Assembly: GCF_003056405.1 (NCBI RefSeq)
Contig: NZ_PYVZ01000003.1
Coordinates: forward strand, 62,001 to 126,000
From: Devosia indica
Lineage (GTDB): Bacteria; Pseudomonadota; Alphaproteobacteria; Rhizobiales; Devosiaceae
Length of the DNA: 64,000 nt
Reading direction: 5' to 3'
Part shown: piece by piece, positions 45,512 through 54,285 of the stretch
Layout of the letters: each line of letters opens with the position of its first letter
Position numbering within the stretch: the first letter of the stretch is position 1
Notes under the pieces: generated by a model
Databases searched by the model: none
What the model was told of the DNA's origin: nothing
What the model saw: the letters and a program-made list of their open reading frames with translations, nothing else
Position numbers and translations under genes: made by a program

Positions 45512-46587
45512 TGATCATCTCCGTTCAGCGTCAGGCCAGCATCGAGGGCAAGCGTATCGAGTTCGCCACGATCAAACGCGGCGGGATAGGCGACCACAGC
45601 GGCATCATAAGCGCGCTGCGCATTGTCACGATCATTCAACACCAGATAGGACCGGACGAGCTGGGTCCATTCTTCGACAGAACCGCCCTCAGCGTATAGT
45701 CGATCGGCCAGGCCACCAACCATGCCCTGGATCATCTCGGCTTGGTCCGCGGCCGTTGTGTCAACGCCGTCATTCGCCGCAACCGCCAATCCCTGCCGCG
45801 CTGCAGGCAACCAGGATTCGTTGCCCTGCGCCAGGTTGATGGCTTGCTGCCAATAGGTCCGAGCCTGGTCATAGCGAGCAAGCCGCATGAACTCGGCGGC
45901 CAGATAGAGACGCGAGCGCACATGATCCGGGTCCGCTGCGGCGGCTTGCTCAAGCTGATCCATCGCCTCGTCGGATCCCGCACCATTGGCATCGAGCAAC
46001 AGCGCTTCGGCCAGATCGGTGCGCAGATCGGCGCTGGGGCCGGACAGCGCCATCACGCGGCGATAGGCCTCTGCCGCGTCGGCAAAGCGACCCATTTCGA
46101 CATAGGCCGGCGCAATGACCTGCCATCCGCGCAGATCATCTGGCGCCTCGATCAACCGCGCCTCAATCCGTGCCACCGCATCATCAAGATCAAGGGATTG
46201 GGCAACGAGTTCCGGCCGATCGGCCAGGGGTTGGGCCGGCAGGTCGGGCCGACCCAGAAATGCATAAAGAACTAGGCTCAGCGCGGCGGTGACGGCCAGA
46301 CCGGACAGGAGCGGTGCCTGACCGAGCGACTTAGCGGGCGCCGGACCGGGCGCCGCCTTGTTGCGCAAAATCTCACGGGCCAGTTCGCCCTTGGCGGCCA
46401 GAGCCTGGCTGGCATCGAGCTTGCCATTGCGCTCATCGGCTTCAATGGCATCAAGCGCCAAGCGAAAATGTCTGTTCTGATCAGTCATTTCGCCGGTCGT
46501 CTCGTTGACCGTGCGACCCGCCGCCGCATAGAACAAGGCAGCGCAGGCAATGGCGGTAACGGCAATGGCAATCGACCAGAAAATCAT
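45508..46587 (-). CDS. ccmI: Cytochrome c maturation TPR protein CcmI (CycH)
   Basis: Membrane protein that chaperones apocytochrome c. Two transmembrane segments (residues ~4-22, MIFWSIAIAVTAIACAAL, and ~93-110, LSGLAVTAALSLVLYAF) are followed by a TPR region (~130-330) with repeated AEAYRRV, LYLAAEF and ARTYWQQA helices. The ATG at 46587 is chosen over one at 46680 because it places the first membrane segment at the N-terminus. First gene of ccmIEFH; its promoter should lie in the 138-bp gap to the divergent oxidoreductase gene. Confidence 0.92.
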   Translation of the reverse strand: MIFWSIAIAVTAIACAALFYAAAGRTVNETTGEMTDQNRHFRLALDAIEADERNGKLDASQALAAKGELAREILRNKAAPGPAPAKSLGQAPLLSGLAVTAALSLVLYAFLGRPDLPAQPLADRPELVAQSLDLDDAVARIEARLIEAPDDLRGWQVIAPAYVEMGRFADAAEAYRRVMALSGPSADLRTDLAEALLLDANGAGSDEAMDQLEQAAAADPDHVRSRLYLAAEFMRLARYDQARTYWQQAINLAQGNESWLPAARQGLAVAANDGVDTTAADQAEMIQGMVGGLADRLYAEGGSVEEWTQLVRSYLVLNDRDNAQRAYDAAVVAYPAAFDRGELDTLALDAGLTLNGDDQ

Positions 46588-46725
46588 GGGCCCCAAACGC
46601 TTGTCTGCCAGACGCGGCAAGGCATGGCCCTCTATAAGCCGAATGCGGCAAAAAACCATCAAAACAGCGCGTGAAAGCAAGGACGCATTGCCACAGGGGC
46701 CGGTGGTCGCAGGCCTAATTGCCGC

Positions 46726-47802
46726 ATGAGCGCAGCCGAATTCGACTTTGCGATCTTTGGTTCAACCCCCATGGCGCAGCTTCTGGCGGGGCTGCTGGGC
46801 GGTGAACACGGCCGGAAAGTCTTGCTCATCGGGCAGAATCGGGCAGGCTATCGCTTGCCCCGCGGTATTGACCTTTCTGTTGGTCCCATTACGCGGCCAC
46901 AAAGCTGGGCCATGCTGCCTGGTACCTCTGCGGAGGCCGCACGTCTGGTAACCAGGATTGCCGGTCGAAGTGCCATTTCGCGTGTCGACCCCATATTCTT
47001 TGCCGAGGACCCGCGCGCCGTTGAAGCCCTCTCCCACATGCGCCACATGGCAGGGGGATTTGGCATTGCGGCCGAACCGGTTGGACAATCCGTGCTGGGC
47101 GGCAATCGTTCGGGCATGGTCCTTCGCGACGCCATGCGGCTGAACCGCCCACAGCTGGAAATAGGACTGGAGCGCTGGTTGACGGACTGTTCCGTGGAGC
47201 GCCTGGCGCCGCGTTCGGTTGCAGTCGAGAATGACGGCGCAGTGAAGATTGAAACCGACGGGGGAACAAGCCGGGCCCAGCAGGCCGTGCTGGCCGACGA
47301 CGAGGCGATCGTGGCATGGCTGCCGCTGCGCCAGTGGCCAACGCTATTCCAGCGTGTGCACCATACAAGCATTCTAACCACGCCGACGCGTTCGCTGGCC
47401 GCTCCCATCATGCTCGAACTGGACAAGGGTCTGTTCCTGACGCAGCAGGCAGAAGGCGGGGTTGCCGCCTTTGGTCCAGGCGACAGGTCCGCATTTTCTG
47501 AGCATGTTCACGGCCTTCTGGGTCAAAACAGGCAAGTGGAACAGGCCGGGCAGACGAGCTATGCCGCGCTGGCGACCAAAGACGGGGCACCTGCCTTTGG
47601 TCGCGCGGCTGGGCAAGGCGCCGACATTGTCGCGAACACCGGGTGCCACGGGGCGTTCATCGCGCCGTCCCTCGCCCGGTGGTTGGCTGGTGGGGCATCT
47701 GCAGACGAGGCCCGATGGTTCGACCAGCACCTGGTCAACCGCACCAGCCGGCAGACGCGCGTTGATGAGTTCCAATGGCCGCTGGAAGGTCACGCTGCAT
47801 GA
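46726..47802 (+). CDS. FAD-dependent oxidoreductase, divergent, partner of a SoxA-like protein
   Basis: A 358-residue protein with an N-terminal beta-alpha-beta start, FDFAIFGSTPMAQLLAG, in which the usual GxGxxG is worn to GSTPMA, and a C-terminal NTGCHGAFIAPSLARWL that matches the closing FAD segment of D-amino-acid/sarcosine oxidase-like (DAO) proteins. Whether it still binds FAD is open. It overlaps the next gene by 4 bases (ATGA) and together they look like a reduced two-subunit version of a multi-subunit amine dehydrogenase/oxidase. Divergent from ccmI. No known function is claimed. Confidence 0.6.
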   Translation: MSAAEFDFAIFGSTPMAQLLAGLLGGEHGRKVLLIGQNRAGYRLPRGIDLSVGPITRPQSWAMLPGTSAEAARLVTRIAGRSAISRVDPIFFAEDPRAVEALSHMRHMAGGFGIAAEPVGQSVLGGNRSGMVLRDAMRLNRPQLEIGLERWLTDCSVERLAPRSVAVENDGAVKIETDGGTSRAQQAVLADDEAIVAWLPLRQWPTLFQRVHHTSILTTPTRSLAAPIMLELDKGLFLTQQAEGGVAAFGPGDRSAFSEHVHGLLGQNRQVEQAGQTSYAALATKDGAPAFGRAAGQGADIVANTGCHGAFIAPSLARWLAGGASADEARWFDQHLVNRTSRQTRVDEFQWPLEGHAA

Positions 47803-49778
47803 GGCCGCAGATCAATCGGTTGCCGGAGAATGCACCCAAGGGCTTTGCCGGCACTGCAATTGACCGCACCAAACCGTTGCGGTTCCGGCTCGACGGGCGG
47901 ATCGTGTCTGGATTTGCTGGCGATACGGTTTTGAGCGCTGCTCTCGCTGCTGGCATCGACACTGTGGGCCAGCACCTAGATAGCCCCATTGGCCTGACAT
48001 CGCGGGCCCACCCGGCCATTAGTCATGCCAGCCTTGCCAATGACCCGCAATTTGCTCTCCCCATGGCCAGAACCCCGGCTCAGGACGGCGCCGAATTCGT
48101 GACCTTTGGGGTCGAGCGCTCGCGCGGCGTGGCGCGCCTGTTTCAACCTGGCCGGACGCTTGGATTGAAGCTCGATTCGGCCCATCCGCTTTCTCGGCCC
48201 TGGCGCACCATTCCTGGCGCCGCAGATGCAGCCACGGATCTACTGGTGATCGGTGGCGGCGTCGCAGGCCTTTCGGCAGCTCTGGCCGGGGCACGTGCCG
48301 GATTGACCGTCACACTTGTCGAGGCGAGGGGATTTCTCGGCGGACACTCGGGGCTTTTCGGCACCCAGGAAGGTGAGGACGCCCCCGAAGAGAGCATGGC
48401 ACGCTTGAGCGCCGAGGTCGAAGGGGCCGAGGCGATCACCGTTCTGACCGCGACCCAGGTGTTTTCGATAAGACCGGGTCTGGCACGTGCGCATCGGATC
48501 GAGACCGCGCCCGGCACCAGCCGCGGTCGTGTCATCGATATTGCTGCTGCGCACATCGTCATCGCCACAGGCGCGCTTGAACGCCTGCCGATATTTGCGG
48601 GCAACCGGTTACCCGGAATCGCCGGATGTCTGGACGCCTATGAAATGGCAACACGGTTTGGCGTTTGGACGGGCCAACGCGCTATTGTGGCCACCAGCAG
48701 CAATCCGGCCTACCGATTGGCCATGCTGGCAAGCGATGCCGGCATTGGTATTGGCCGGATTCTCGACGCCCGACCCGAACCCGCATCGCGTTTCATAGCC
48801 TTTTCGCGCGCCTACGGGATCGTGCAATCCCCTGGCGCAGTGGTGGCATCGGTGGGCATTGCCCGCGCTGGCGGCCTGTTGTCCATCCACACGGAAAACC
48901 GGCATGAGGCCGCCTTGGTCACCGACCGCCTGCTGGTCTGCGGCGGCTGGCAGCCTGACCTCACTTTGTGGCACATTGCCGGCGGTACCAGCGTCTGGAA
49001 TGCCGGCCGCGGCAGGATCGAGGCGCAGGGACGCCTTGACTCGATTGCCCTGGCTGGTGGTGCGGCAGGCTATTTCACCCGGCGAGGCTGCATTCAGAGC
49101 GGCGCCGACGCCGTCGACCAACTGCTTGGCCGGGAGCGTCGAGCCGTGGATGACCCGATTGTTGACCCCCTGCATGAAACACCCGACGGCCCGATTGCAA
49201 TCGCCCAGCCGGTTCCAGAAGGCGCACCAACTTATCTCGACGCCGGAATTGGTCTTTTGCAGCGTCCGGCCGAGGCGGGGCGTAAGCGCAGGTTTGCCTT
49301 CTGGAGACCAGCGCCGGGCGTTCTGACGCTCCTCTCGGAGGCTCCACAGGCACTGGCGGTAAACGAGGTCGCGGCCGGCGTGGACCTTAAGCTGATCCCG
49401 GTAGACGCCGCCGGTATCGTCGCGCAGGAACGGGTCGCTTCCGTGCCACTGTCAGTCGAACAGGAAACGTCCAGTCCCGACACTTGGGTCCCCATCGAAG
49501 CGACCGAGATTCCGTCTTTCCTCCTTGGGCGATATGGCCCGGAGGCCAGGCTTGTTCGCATAATTCCGAGTGAAGCACGGATATTGGAGGCCGGGGCGTT
49601 GATCTTTCCCGATTCCGATGCCCGTCACCCTCATTATTCGATTGGCGTGATCCTGCGCCACGAGCCGTCCGGAGCCATTGGGCTGGTGGCGGCCAGTGCG
49701 GCTACAATCGACTATCCAGTCACAGTTCGGGAAAAGGGCCAGATCGTACGCGCACAAATCGCGGCACTGGATGCCTGA
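47799..49778 (+). CDS. Sarcosine oxidase alpha-subunit-like FAD protein lacking the C-terminal GcvT domain
   Basis: A 659-residue protein. Residues ~20-80 resemble the ferredoxin-like N-terminal domain of SoxA (FRLDGRIVSGFAGDTVLSAAL); then comes an intact FAD/NAD motif DLLVIGGGVAGLSAALAGA near 155 and the regions IVIATGALERLPIFAGNRLPG and LVCGGWQPDLTLWHIAGG near 255 and 380. Full heterotetrameric sarcosine oxidase alpha subunits are ~1000 residues and end in a T-protein (folate) domain; here there is only a short different C-terminal part (~530-659). Start at the ATG overlapping the preceding stop. Substrate unknown. Confidence 0.7.
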   Translation: MRPQINRLPENAPKGFAGTAIDRTKPLRFRLDGRIVSGFAGDTVLSAALAAGIDTVGQHLDSPIGLTSRAHPAISHASLANDPQFALPMARTPAQDGAEFVTFGVERSRGVARLFQPGRTLGLKLDSAHPLSRPWRTIPGAADAATDLLVIGGGVAGLSAALAGARAGLTVTLVEARGFLGGHSGLFGTQEGEDAPEESMARLSAEVEGAEAITVLTATQVFSIRPGLARAHRIETAPGTSRGRVIDIAAAHIVIATGALERLPIFAGNRLPGIAGCLDAYEMATRFGVWTGQRAIVATSSNPAYRLAMLASDAGIGIGRILDARPEPASRFIAFSRAYGIVQSPGAVVASVGIARAGGLLSIHTENRHEAALVTDRLLVCGGWQPDLTLWHIAGGTSVWNAGRGRIEAQGRLDSIALAGGAAGYFTRRGCIQSGADAVDQLLGRERRAVDDPIVDPLHETPDGPIAIAQPVPEGAPTYLDAGIGLLQRPAEAGRKRRFAFWRPAPGVLTLLSEAPQALAVNEVAAGVDLKLIPVDAAGIVAQERVASVPLSVEQETSSPDTWVPIEATEIPSFLLGRYGPEARLVRIIPSEARILEAGALIFPDSDARHPHYSIGVILRHEPSGAIGLVAASAATIDYPVTVREKGQIVRAQIAALDA

Positions 49779-50996
49779 TCAGGCGCGCCGCTCTGCCGCA
49801 GCCCGAGCACGCTTCAGCGTGTCGGCATATTCAGGGTTGAAGCGGATCTCGGCCATCTTGATCGCCGCATTCAACCTTTCCCCGGTCACCGCATCGTCGG
49901 GGTCCTGACGCAACAAATCGAGATTGCGCTGGATATGCAGTTCAAGGGCCTGCCCGGTTTGGCTCCAGGCCTGGTCGAACACGGCATTGAGCGCCAGCGA
50001 ATCGCGGCAATCGCGGACAGCCGAGAGCAGATAGACACCATTGATGGCGCCCAGCAGGCGATCATTGTCGATCCGGTCTGTCCCTTCGCGCGGGCGGCGC
50101 ATGGCCTGGTTGAGGTCGGTAACGACCTCCTTGAGACGCGGCTCGACCCGGTCCGACACCATTTTGGTGATGGTAGAGAGCATTTGCGTGGAACGGCTGC
50201 CGCGCGCAAACTCGATATATCCGGTCAGCGATCGCACGAGGCGGTGAAAACGATCCAGGCTCCGGCAGGCCATGTCGATGTCGGCAAAGGGGCCGCCCAA
50301 CTGCAGGTTCTTGAGCTGGTTCTGCGCCTGTCCGAGGATTGCTTCGATCAGGGGACCAAAGCCGTTCCGCGCAATCGCCTGTTCGCTGGCATTGCCGCTC
50401 AACTTGATCACAGCCGTGACGAGGCGGGTCGGATTGGCCACCTGCCCGATTGCGGTATGGAACATCAGCCCGGCCAGCTTGGGATCCTGCAACGGCATGG
50501 ACTGCAAGGCGACGCCGAGTGCAGCTTCATCGCTCATCGTATTGATGGCCCGGCCGAAACCCTGCGCTTTCGGCAACAAGGCCCGCGCCCTGAGCGCTGC
50601 CATGACCACAGATGCTTCGTCGCGGAAGTTCTCGCGACCCGATTGGGCGCGCAGGCGGCGCATGGCCTCGGTGTCGCCGTCGATCTTTTCCAGCGCAGCT
50701 TTCATGCGCGCCAGCACCTCGGGCATCAGGGGCTCGAGATCGGTCGCAGCAAAGTTGCCGTTGGCCACGCCATCGGCCGAAATCAGGTCGGAACACAGGT
50801 CGCGCACCACCCAGACCCAGGCGCCTCTGGCGGCTTCGACGCTGACCGAACTGCCGAGCGGAAACAGCACAGGTTCGTTGACCAGCACCGGGTCGATCAG
50901 ACCACAGAATGGCCGGCGCACACTCGCGTTTGCCTCGGCCTCAGGTCGTGAGGGTGTCGGCGTTGCTACGGGAATGCTCGTGGCAGGCTGGTTCAT
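49779..50996 (-). CDS. Conserved hypothetical protein, helical
   Basis: A 405-residue protein that I do not recognise as a named family. After a proline-rich N-terminus (~1-30) it is nearly all helix, with RDLCSDLISADGVANGNF near 65 and a C-terminal helical tail ending in an arginine/alanine-rich stretch. No signal peptide, membrane segment, metal site or nucleotide motif is seen. It abuts the convergent SoxA-like gene directly (no bases between the stop codons) and lies upstream of none of the neighbouring minus-strand genes. Coding character (codon use, full open frame) is convincing. Confidence 0.65.
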   Translation of the reverse strand: MNQPATSIPVATPTPSRPEAEANASVRRPFCGLIDPVLVNEPVLFPLGSSVSVEAARGAWVWVVRDLCSDLISADGVANGNFAATDLEPLMPEVLARMKAALEKIDGDTEAMRRLRAQSGRENFRDEASVVMAALRARALLPKAQGFGRAINTMSDEAALGVALQSMPLQDPKLAGLMFHTAIGQVANPTRLVTAVIKLSGNASEQAIARNGFGPLIEAILGQAQNQLKNLQLGGPFADIDMACRSLDRFHRLVRSLTGYIEFARGSRSTQMLSTITKMVSDRVEPRLKEVVTDLNQAMRRPREGTDRIDNDRLLGAINGVYLLSAVRDCRDSLALNAVFDQAWSQTGQALELHIQRNLDLLRQDPDDAVTGERLNAAIKMAEIRFNPEYADTLKRARAAAERRA

Positions 50997-51079
50997 AAGG
51001 TCTTCGGGTCAGCAATGATGACTCCATCGACCCTATAGGACCGTGGTAAACAATCCTTTTCCCGCAAGCCCGCTTCCAG

Positions 51080-51553
51080 TCAGGCTGCGCTCTGGACCAC
51101 GTTCCAATTACCGTTCTGTTCGCGGCAGGCAGTGCCCTTCTTGACATAGTCCGTGCCGCCCACCTTGACGGTGTGTGTGAAGTCACGGCAATCAAGATTG
51201 TTCACCCGCACATAGGGTCCAACGGCCACCGAACCGGTTGTTCCTTGATCGCCCGCCCACTGACGCGGTGCACCGGGACGGCCGAACTGCAGGGCATAGA
51301 ACTGGGCGCTGTTGGCCTCGTTGGAATCTTTTGCCGTCATCAGCGCCAAAGCGGCCGGATCCACAAATCCGTTGGCGATGCTGGTGGTCAGCTTGGCGGT
51401 CTGAACGGTCTGGGCCGAGGTCGGCACCAGCGGCTGTGTCGCAACGGGCTGGGGCGTAACCGGCACCTGGGCAATGCGCGTCGTGCCGGTGCTCGAACAA
51501 GCGGCAAGCGCCAGGGCAAGGATCGGGAGGGCGATGAACGAAATGCGATTCAT
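51080..51553 (-). CDS. Lipoprotein with RT0821/Lpp0805-type surface antigen domain
   Basis: A 157-residue outer-envelope lipoprotein. The lipobox is LALAACSS with the lipidated cysteine at residue 19. The C-terminal domain reads NNLDCRDFTHTVKVGGTDY and ends with a cysteine-containing ACREQNGNWNVVQ, the form of the RT0821/Lpp0805 surface protein domain found in alphaproteobacteria. The central part is proline/threonine-rich. It is downstream of the hypothetical at 49779 in sequence order but transcribed on the same strand after feuQ, 61 bp away. Confidence 0.8.
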   Translation of the reverse strand: MNRISFIALPILALALAACSSTGTTRIAQVPVTPQPVATQPLVPTSAQTVQTAKLTTSIANGFVDPAALALMTAKDSNEANSAQFYALQFGRPGAPRQWAGDQGTTGSVAVGPYVRVNNLDCRDFTHTVKVGGTDYVKKGTACREQNGNWNVVQSAA

Positions 51554-51614
51554 GGGGTGATTGGCCTCTGGTGCAGTCAGTTGGTTCTTGTTGTCGCAAT
51601 GCGGCGAAAGTGCG

Positions 51615-52994
51615 TCAGTTCCCGGGCGGCCTGACCAAACCGCCCAGGCGCGCTGTCGGCAGCCGCAGCTCTACCAGCAATCCGCCCAATTGTGAGCGCT
51701 TGAGTTCAAGTTCGCCGCCATAGACATCGACCAGTTCCTTGACGATATCCAGTCCCAGCCCGGTTCCAGGCGTTTTCTCGTCCAGCCTGACGCCTCGGCG
51801 CAACACTTTTTGCGCATCGGCCTCGGAAAGCCCCGGGCCATTGTCGTCGATCCGCATCAGGAGCTGCGTGCCCTTTTCGCCGCGCACGCTGCCCAGCCGC
51901 ACGCCAACCTGCCCCTTGGACCATTTGCAGGCATTGTCGAGCAGATTGCCGGCCATTTCCTCGAAATCGGCCTCATCCCCCCGGAACCAGGGCAGCGAGG
52001 CATCTGGCCGCTGAAAGGCGATAGTTACATCGGGATGGATCTTGCGCATCACCCGCGTCAACCGCAGCATGATCATGGTGGCATCGGCCTTCTTGCCCAC
52101 CACCGACGTCCGGGCCGCCAGCCGCGCCCGTTCGAGATAGGTCGAGACCATATTACTCATCTTCTCGGTCTCGGAGGCCACGATGTCGGCCAGGGCGCCC
52201 TTGCGGGCATGGGCCTCGTTGCGCAGCACCGCGATGGGCGTCTTGAGGCCATGAGCAAGGTTGCCGACCTGATTGCGCGCGCGCTCGATGATCTGCACGT
52301 TAGAGCGCAGCAACTCGTTGACCTCTTCCGCCAGCGGCGCAATTTCGGTCGGGTAGCTTCCGGAAACTTCGGCGCTTTCGCCCTCCCGCACGGCCTCGAC
52401 CGCCGTGCTCAGCCGCGCGATCGGCCGCAAGGCGATGCGGGCAACAATCGCGCTCATTATCGCGAGCATGATGCCGACAGCGCCCAGCACGATGAATGTC
52501 TGGCCGCGAAAATCGGCAACCAGTTCCAGCATTTCGGTCAGATTGCCCGCGACGGTGATCCGATATGTCGTGTCATCTAGGGTGACGCTGCGCTCGACCA
52601 TGCGCAATTGCGTGCCGAACGGGTCGTTGATCACCTCGGTGCTGCGCCCCATGGCGTCGGCCGCCGTGCCCACGCCGGGCAGATCGATGCCGACCACCGA
52701 TGTCGACAGGTTGATCAGCCCCCCTTCTTCGCCGCGAATGATCCAGTACCAGCCAGAACGCGGCCGCTCGAAGCGCGGGTCGGCCAGAGCGATGCCATTG
52801 TCCTGGGGATCACCCGCCTCGAGCAAGGCACCGGCGAGGCTCTCGACGTGGAAGTCGAGCGTATCGGTCAGGGTGGTGTCGAGGGTGCGCGAATAGAGAT
52901 CGGTCAGAAGGACGCCCGTTGTTACCAGCGCCAGCACCAGCCAGCCTGCCGACAACCAGAACAATGCGGCTGCGATCGAGCCCTTGCGCAACAT
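51615..52994 (-). CDS. feuQ: FeuQ-type sensor histidine kinase
   Basis: A 459-residue membrane kinase. Transmembrane segments at ~10-30 and ~170-195 bracket a ~140-residue periplasmic sensor containing GWYWIIRGEEGG. The HAMP region is followed by the H-box GNLAHGLKTPIAVLRNEAH near residue 250; an ATPase domain follows with LDNACKWSK, DDNGPGLSEADAQK and GTGLGLDIVK. The LAHGLKTP form and the regulator next door match the FeuPQ system, which in Sinorhizobium controls cyclic glucan export and related genes. Targets here are not in the window. Forms a unit with feuP, 43 bp upstream. Confidence 0.85.
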   Translation of the reverse strand: MLRKGSIAAALFWLSAGWLVLALVTTGVLLTDLYSRTLDTTLTDTLDFHVESLAGALLEAGDPQDNGIALADPRFERPRSGWYWIIRGEEGGLINLSTSVVGIDLPGVGTAADAMGRSTEVINDPFGTQLRMVERSVTLDDTTYRITVAGNLTEMLELVADFRGQTFIVLGAVGIMLAIMSAIVARIALRPIARLSTAVEAVREGESAEVSGSYPTEIAPLAEEVNELLRSNVQIIERARNQVGNLAHGLKTPIAVLRNEAHARKGALADIVASETEKMSNMVSTYLERARLAARTSVVGKKADATMIMLRLTRVMRKIHPDVTIAFQRPDASLPWFRGDEADFEEMAGNLLDNACKWSKGQVGVRLGSVRGEKGTQLLMRIDDNGPGLSEADAQKVLRRGVRLDEKTPGTGLGLDIVKELVDVYGGELELKRSQLGGLLVELRLPTARLGGLVRPPGN

Positions 52995-53037
52995 CTCAGC
53001 GCCTCATACCGCCGGCCACGCCGGTCCAGGAACCGTG

Positions 53038-53697
53038 TCAGTCGCCAAGGATCTGATAGCCCAGTCCGCGCACGGTCTGGATACAATCCTCCGGCAGCTT
53101 CTTGCGCAAACGCCCGACGAACACCTCGATCGTGTTGCTGTCGCGGTCGAAATCCTGATCGTACAGGTGCTCGGTCAGCTCGGTCCGCGAAATCACCTTG
53201 CCCTTGTGGTGCATGAGATAGCTCAAAAGCCGCAATTCGTGGCTCGTCAGCTTCACCGATTGACCTTCGACGGTCACCTTGCCGCTGCGCGCGTCGAGGC
53301 GCACGGCGCCGCAGACGATCTCGTTGCTCGCATGTCCAGCGGCCCGCCGCACCAGCGCCCGCACACGCGCCAGCACCTCTTCCATGTGGAATGGCTTGGC
53401 GACATAGTCGTCTGCACCCGCATCGATACCCTGAACCTTGTCGCTCCAGCGGTCGCGGGCAGTCAGCAGCAATACCGGTGTGGTCTTACCCGCCCGTCGC
53501 CATTCCTCAAGCACCGAAAGCCCGTCCATTTGCGGCAGGCCGATATCGAGGATGATCGTGTCATAGGGCTCGGTATCGCCCAAAAAGTGGCCTTCCTCGC
53601 CATCGAAAGCCACATCCACGGCGTAGCCCGCCTCGGTCAAGGCGTCCTTGATCTGTCGATTGAGATTGGTGTCGTCTTCAACAACCAGAATACGCAT
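53038..53697 (-). CDS. feuP: FeuP-type OmpR-family response regulator
   Basis: A 219-residue regulator. Receiver domain with VVEDD, phosphoacceptor aspartate in IILDIGLPQMDGLSVLEEW near 52 and lysine in VAKPFHMEEVLARVRAL near 102; winged-helix domain with LTSHELRLLSYLMHH, SRTELTEHLYDQDF and TIEVFVGRLRKKL. Strings such as FDGEEGHFLGDTEPYD are characteristic of FeuP in rhizobia. Upstream is the small secreted protein gene at 53724, a possible feuN. Confidence 0.88.
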   Translation of the reverse strand: MRILVVEDDTNLNRQIKDALTEAGYAVDVAFDGEEGHFLGDTEPYDTIILDIGLPQMDGLSVLEEWRRAGKTTPVLLLTARDRWSDKVQGIDAGADDYVAKPFHMEEVLARVRALVRRAAGHASNEIVCGAVRLDARSGKVTVEGQSVKLTSHELRLLSYLMHHKGKVISRTELTEHLYDQDFDRDSNTIEVFVGRLRKKLPEDCIQTVRGLGYQILGD

Positions 53698-53723
53698 GAT
53701 CCGCCCCCCACAAGGCTAGGCTG

Positions 53724-54023
53724 CTATTGTGCGTTCAGCGTCAGGTTTTGCGCCTGACCGTCCGAGCTGAGCACACCGATAACATATACCAGCCTTCCGC
53801 CCTCGTCACACACATCCACGTTGAGGATATCCGAGCTTGGATCCACGCCAGCCTGCGCCAGCACAGCATCAAGCGACATGATTTGTCCGGAAGACACCGC
53901 CTCCTGAATCTGGCGCTTGTCGAGGCAGGCCTGGGCCTGGCTCGAACCGGTGCTAGCAAGCGCAAGCGCCAGGGCGAGAGCCAAAGCAATAGAGGCGGAA
54001 GGTTTGGGGGCGTTCGTTTTCAT
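53724..54023 (-). CDS. Small secreted PepSY-like protein, feuN candidate
   Basis: A 99-residue protein from the ATG at 54023; the frame is open further but the upstream part lacks a plausible start. Signal peptide with a striking run ALALALALALAS (residues ~13-24), cleavage near SSQAQ. The mature part ends DAVLAQAGVDPSSDILNVDV, then YVIGVLSSDGQAQNLTLNA, a PepSY-like alpha-beta pattern. It stands just upstream of feuP on the same strand, 26 bp away. In Sinorhizobium the small periplasmic FeuN is encoded beside feuPQ and restrains FeuQ; size, export signal and position agree, but the identity is inference. Confidence 0.65.
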   Translation of the reverse strand: MKTNAPKPSASIALALALALALASTGSSQAQACLDKRQIQEAVSSGQIMSLDAVLAQAGVDPSSDILNVDVCDEGGRLVYVIGVLSSDGQAQNLTLNAQ

Positions 54024-54099
54024 GTGCCAATCAATAGCGCCTGCAAACTGAATGGGACATGAATGCGGCGAAACGCCCCCGATTTCCACACATTTGACC

Positions 54100-54285
54100 T
54101 CAGGCTTTCCCGATATCCCCCTTCAACCCCTTGCGCAGGAAGAGTATGGCCAGCGATTCTAGCACCAGGCTCCCTGCCGAACCGCTGTCCAGCGCTGGCA
54201 GGTCGATGCCAAGCATCTGCGCCAGCCCGGCAAGCAGCATGAATGCAGCCACGATATAGGTTTTGTAGCCAGATAGAATATCCAC
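54100..54285 (-). CDS. Holin-like small membrane protein (internal start within the endolysin frame)
   Basis: A GTG at 54285 lies eight bases after AAGGAG (54294-54299), a far better ribosome site than expected by chance inside a coding frame. It would give a 61-residue protein with two hydrophobic helices, VAAFMLLAGLAQMLGIDLPA and SLVLESLAILFL, like the small membrane proteins that accompany endolysins in GTA and phage lysis modules. It shares frame and stop with the endolysin gene, so it may be made separately, as the C-terminal part of the fusion, or both. Confidence 0.5.
   Translation of the reverse strand: MDILSGYKTYIVAAFMLLAGLAQMLGIDLPALDSGSAGSLVLESLAILFLRKGLKGDIGKA

Noticed and set aside
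46726-47802. GidA or thiamine-type (ThiO) oxidase
   Set aside because: The N-terminal nucleotide motif is worn and none of the family-specific blocks is seen; only the closing DAO-type segment is convincing.
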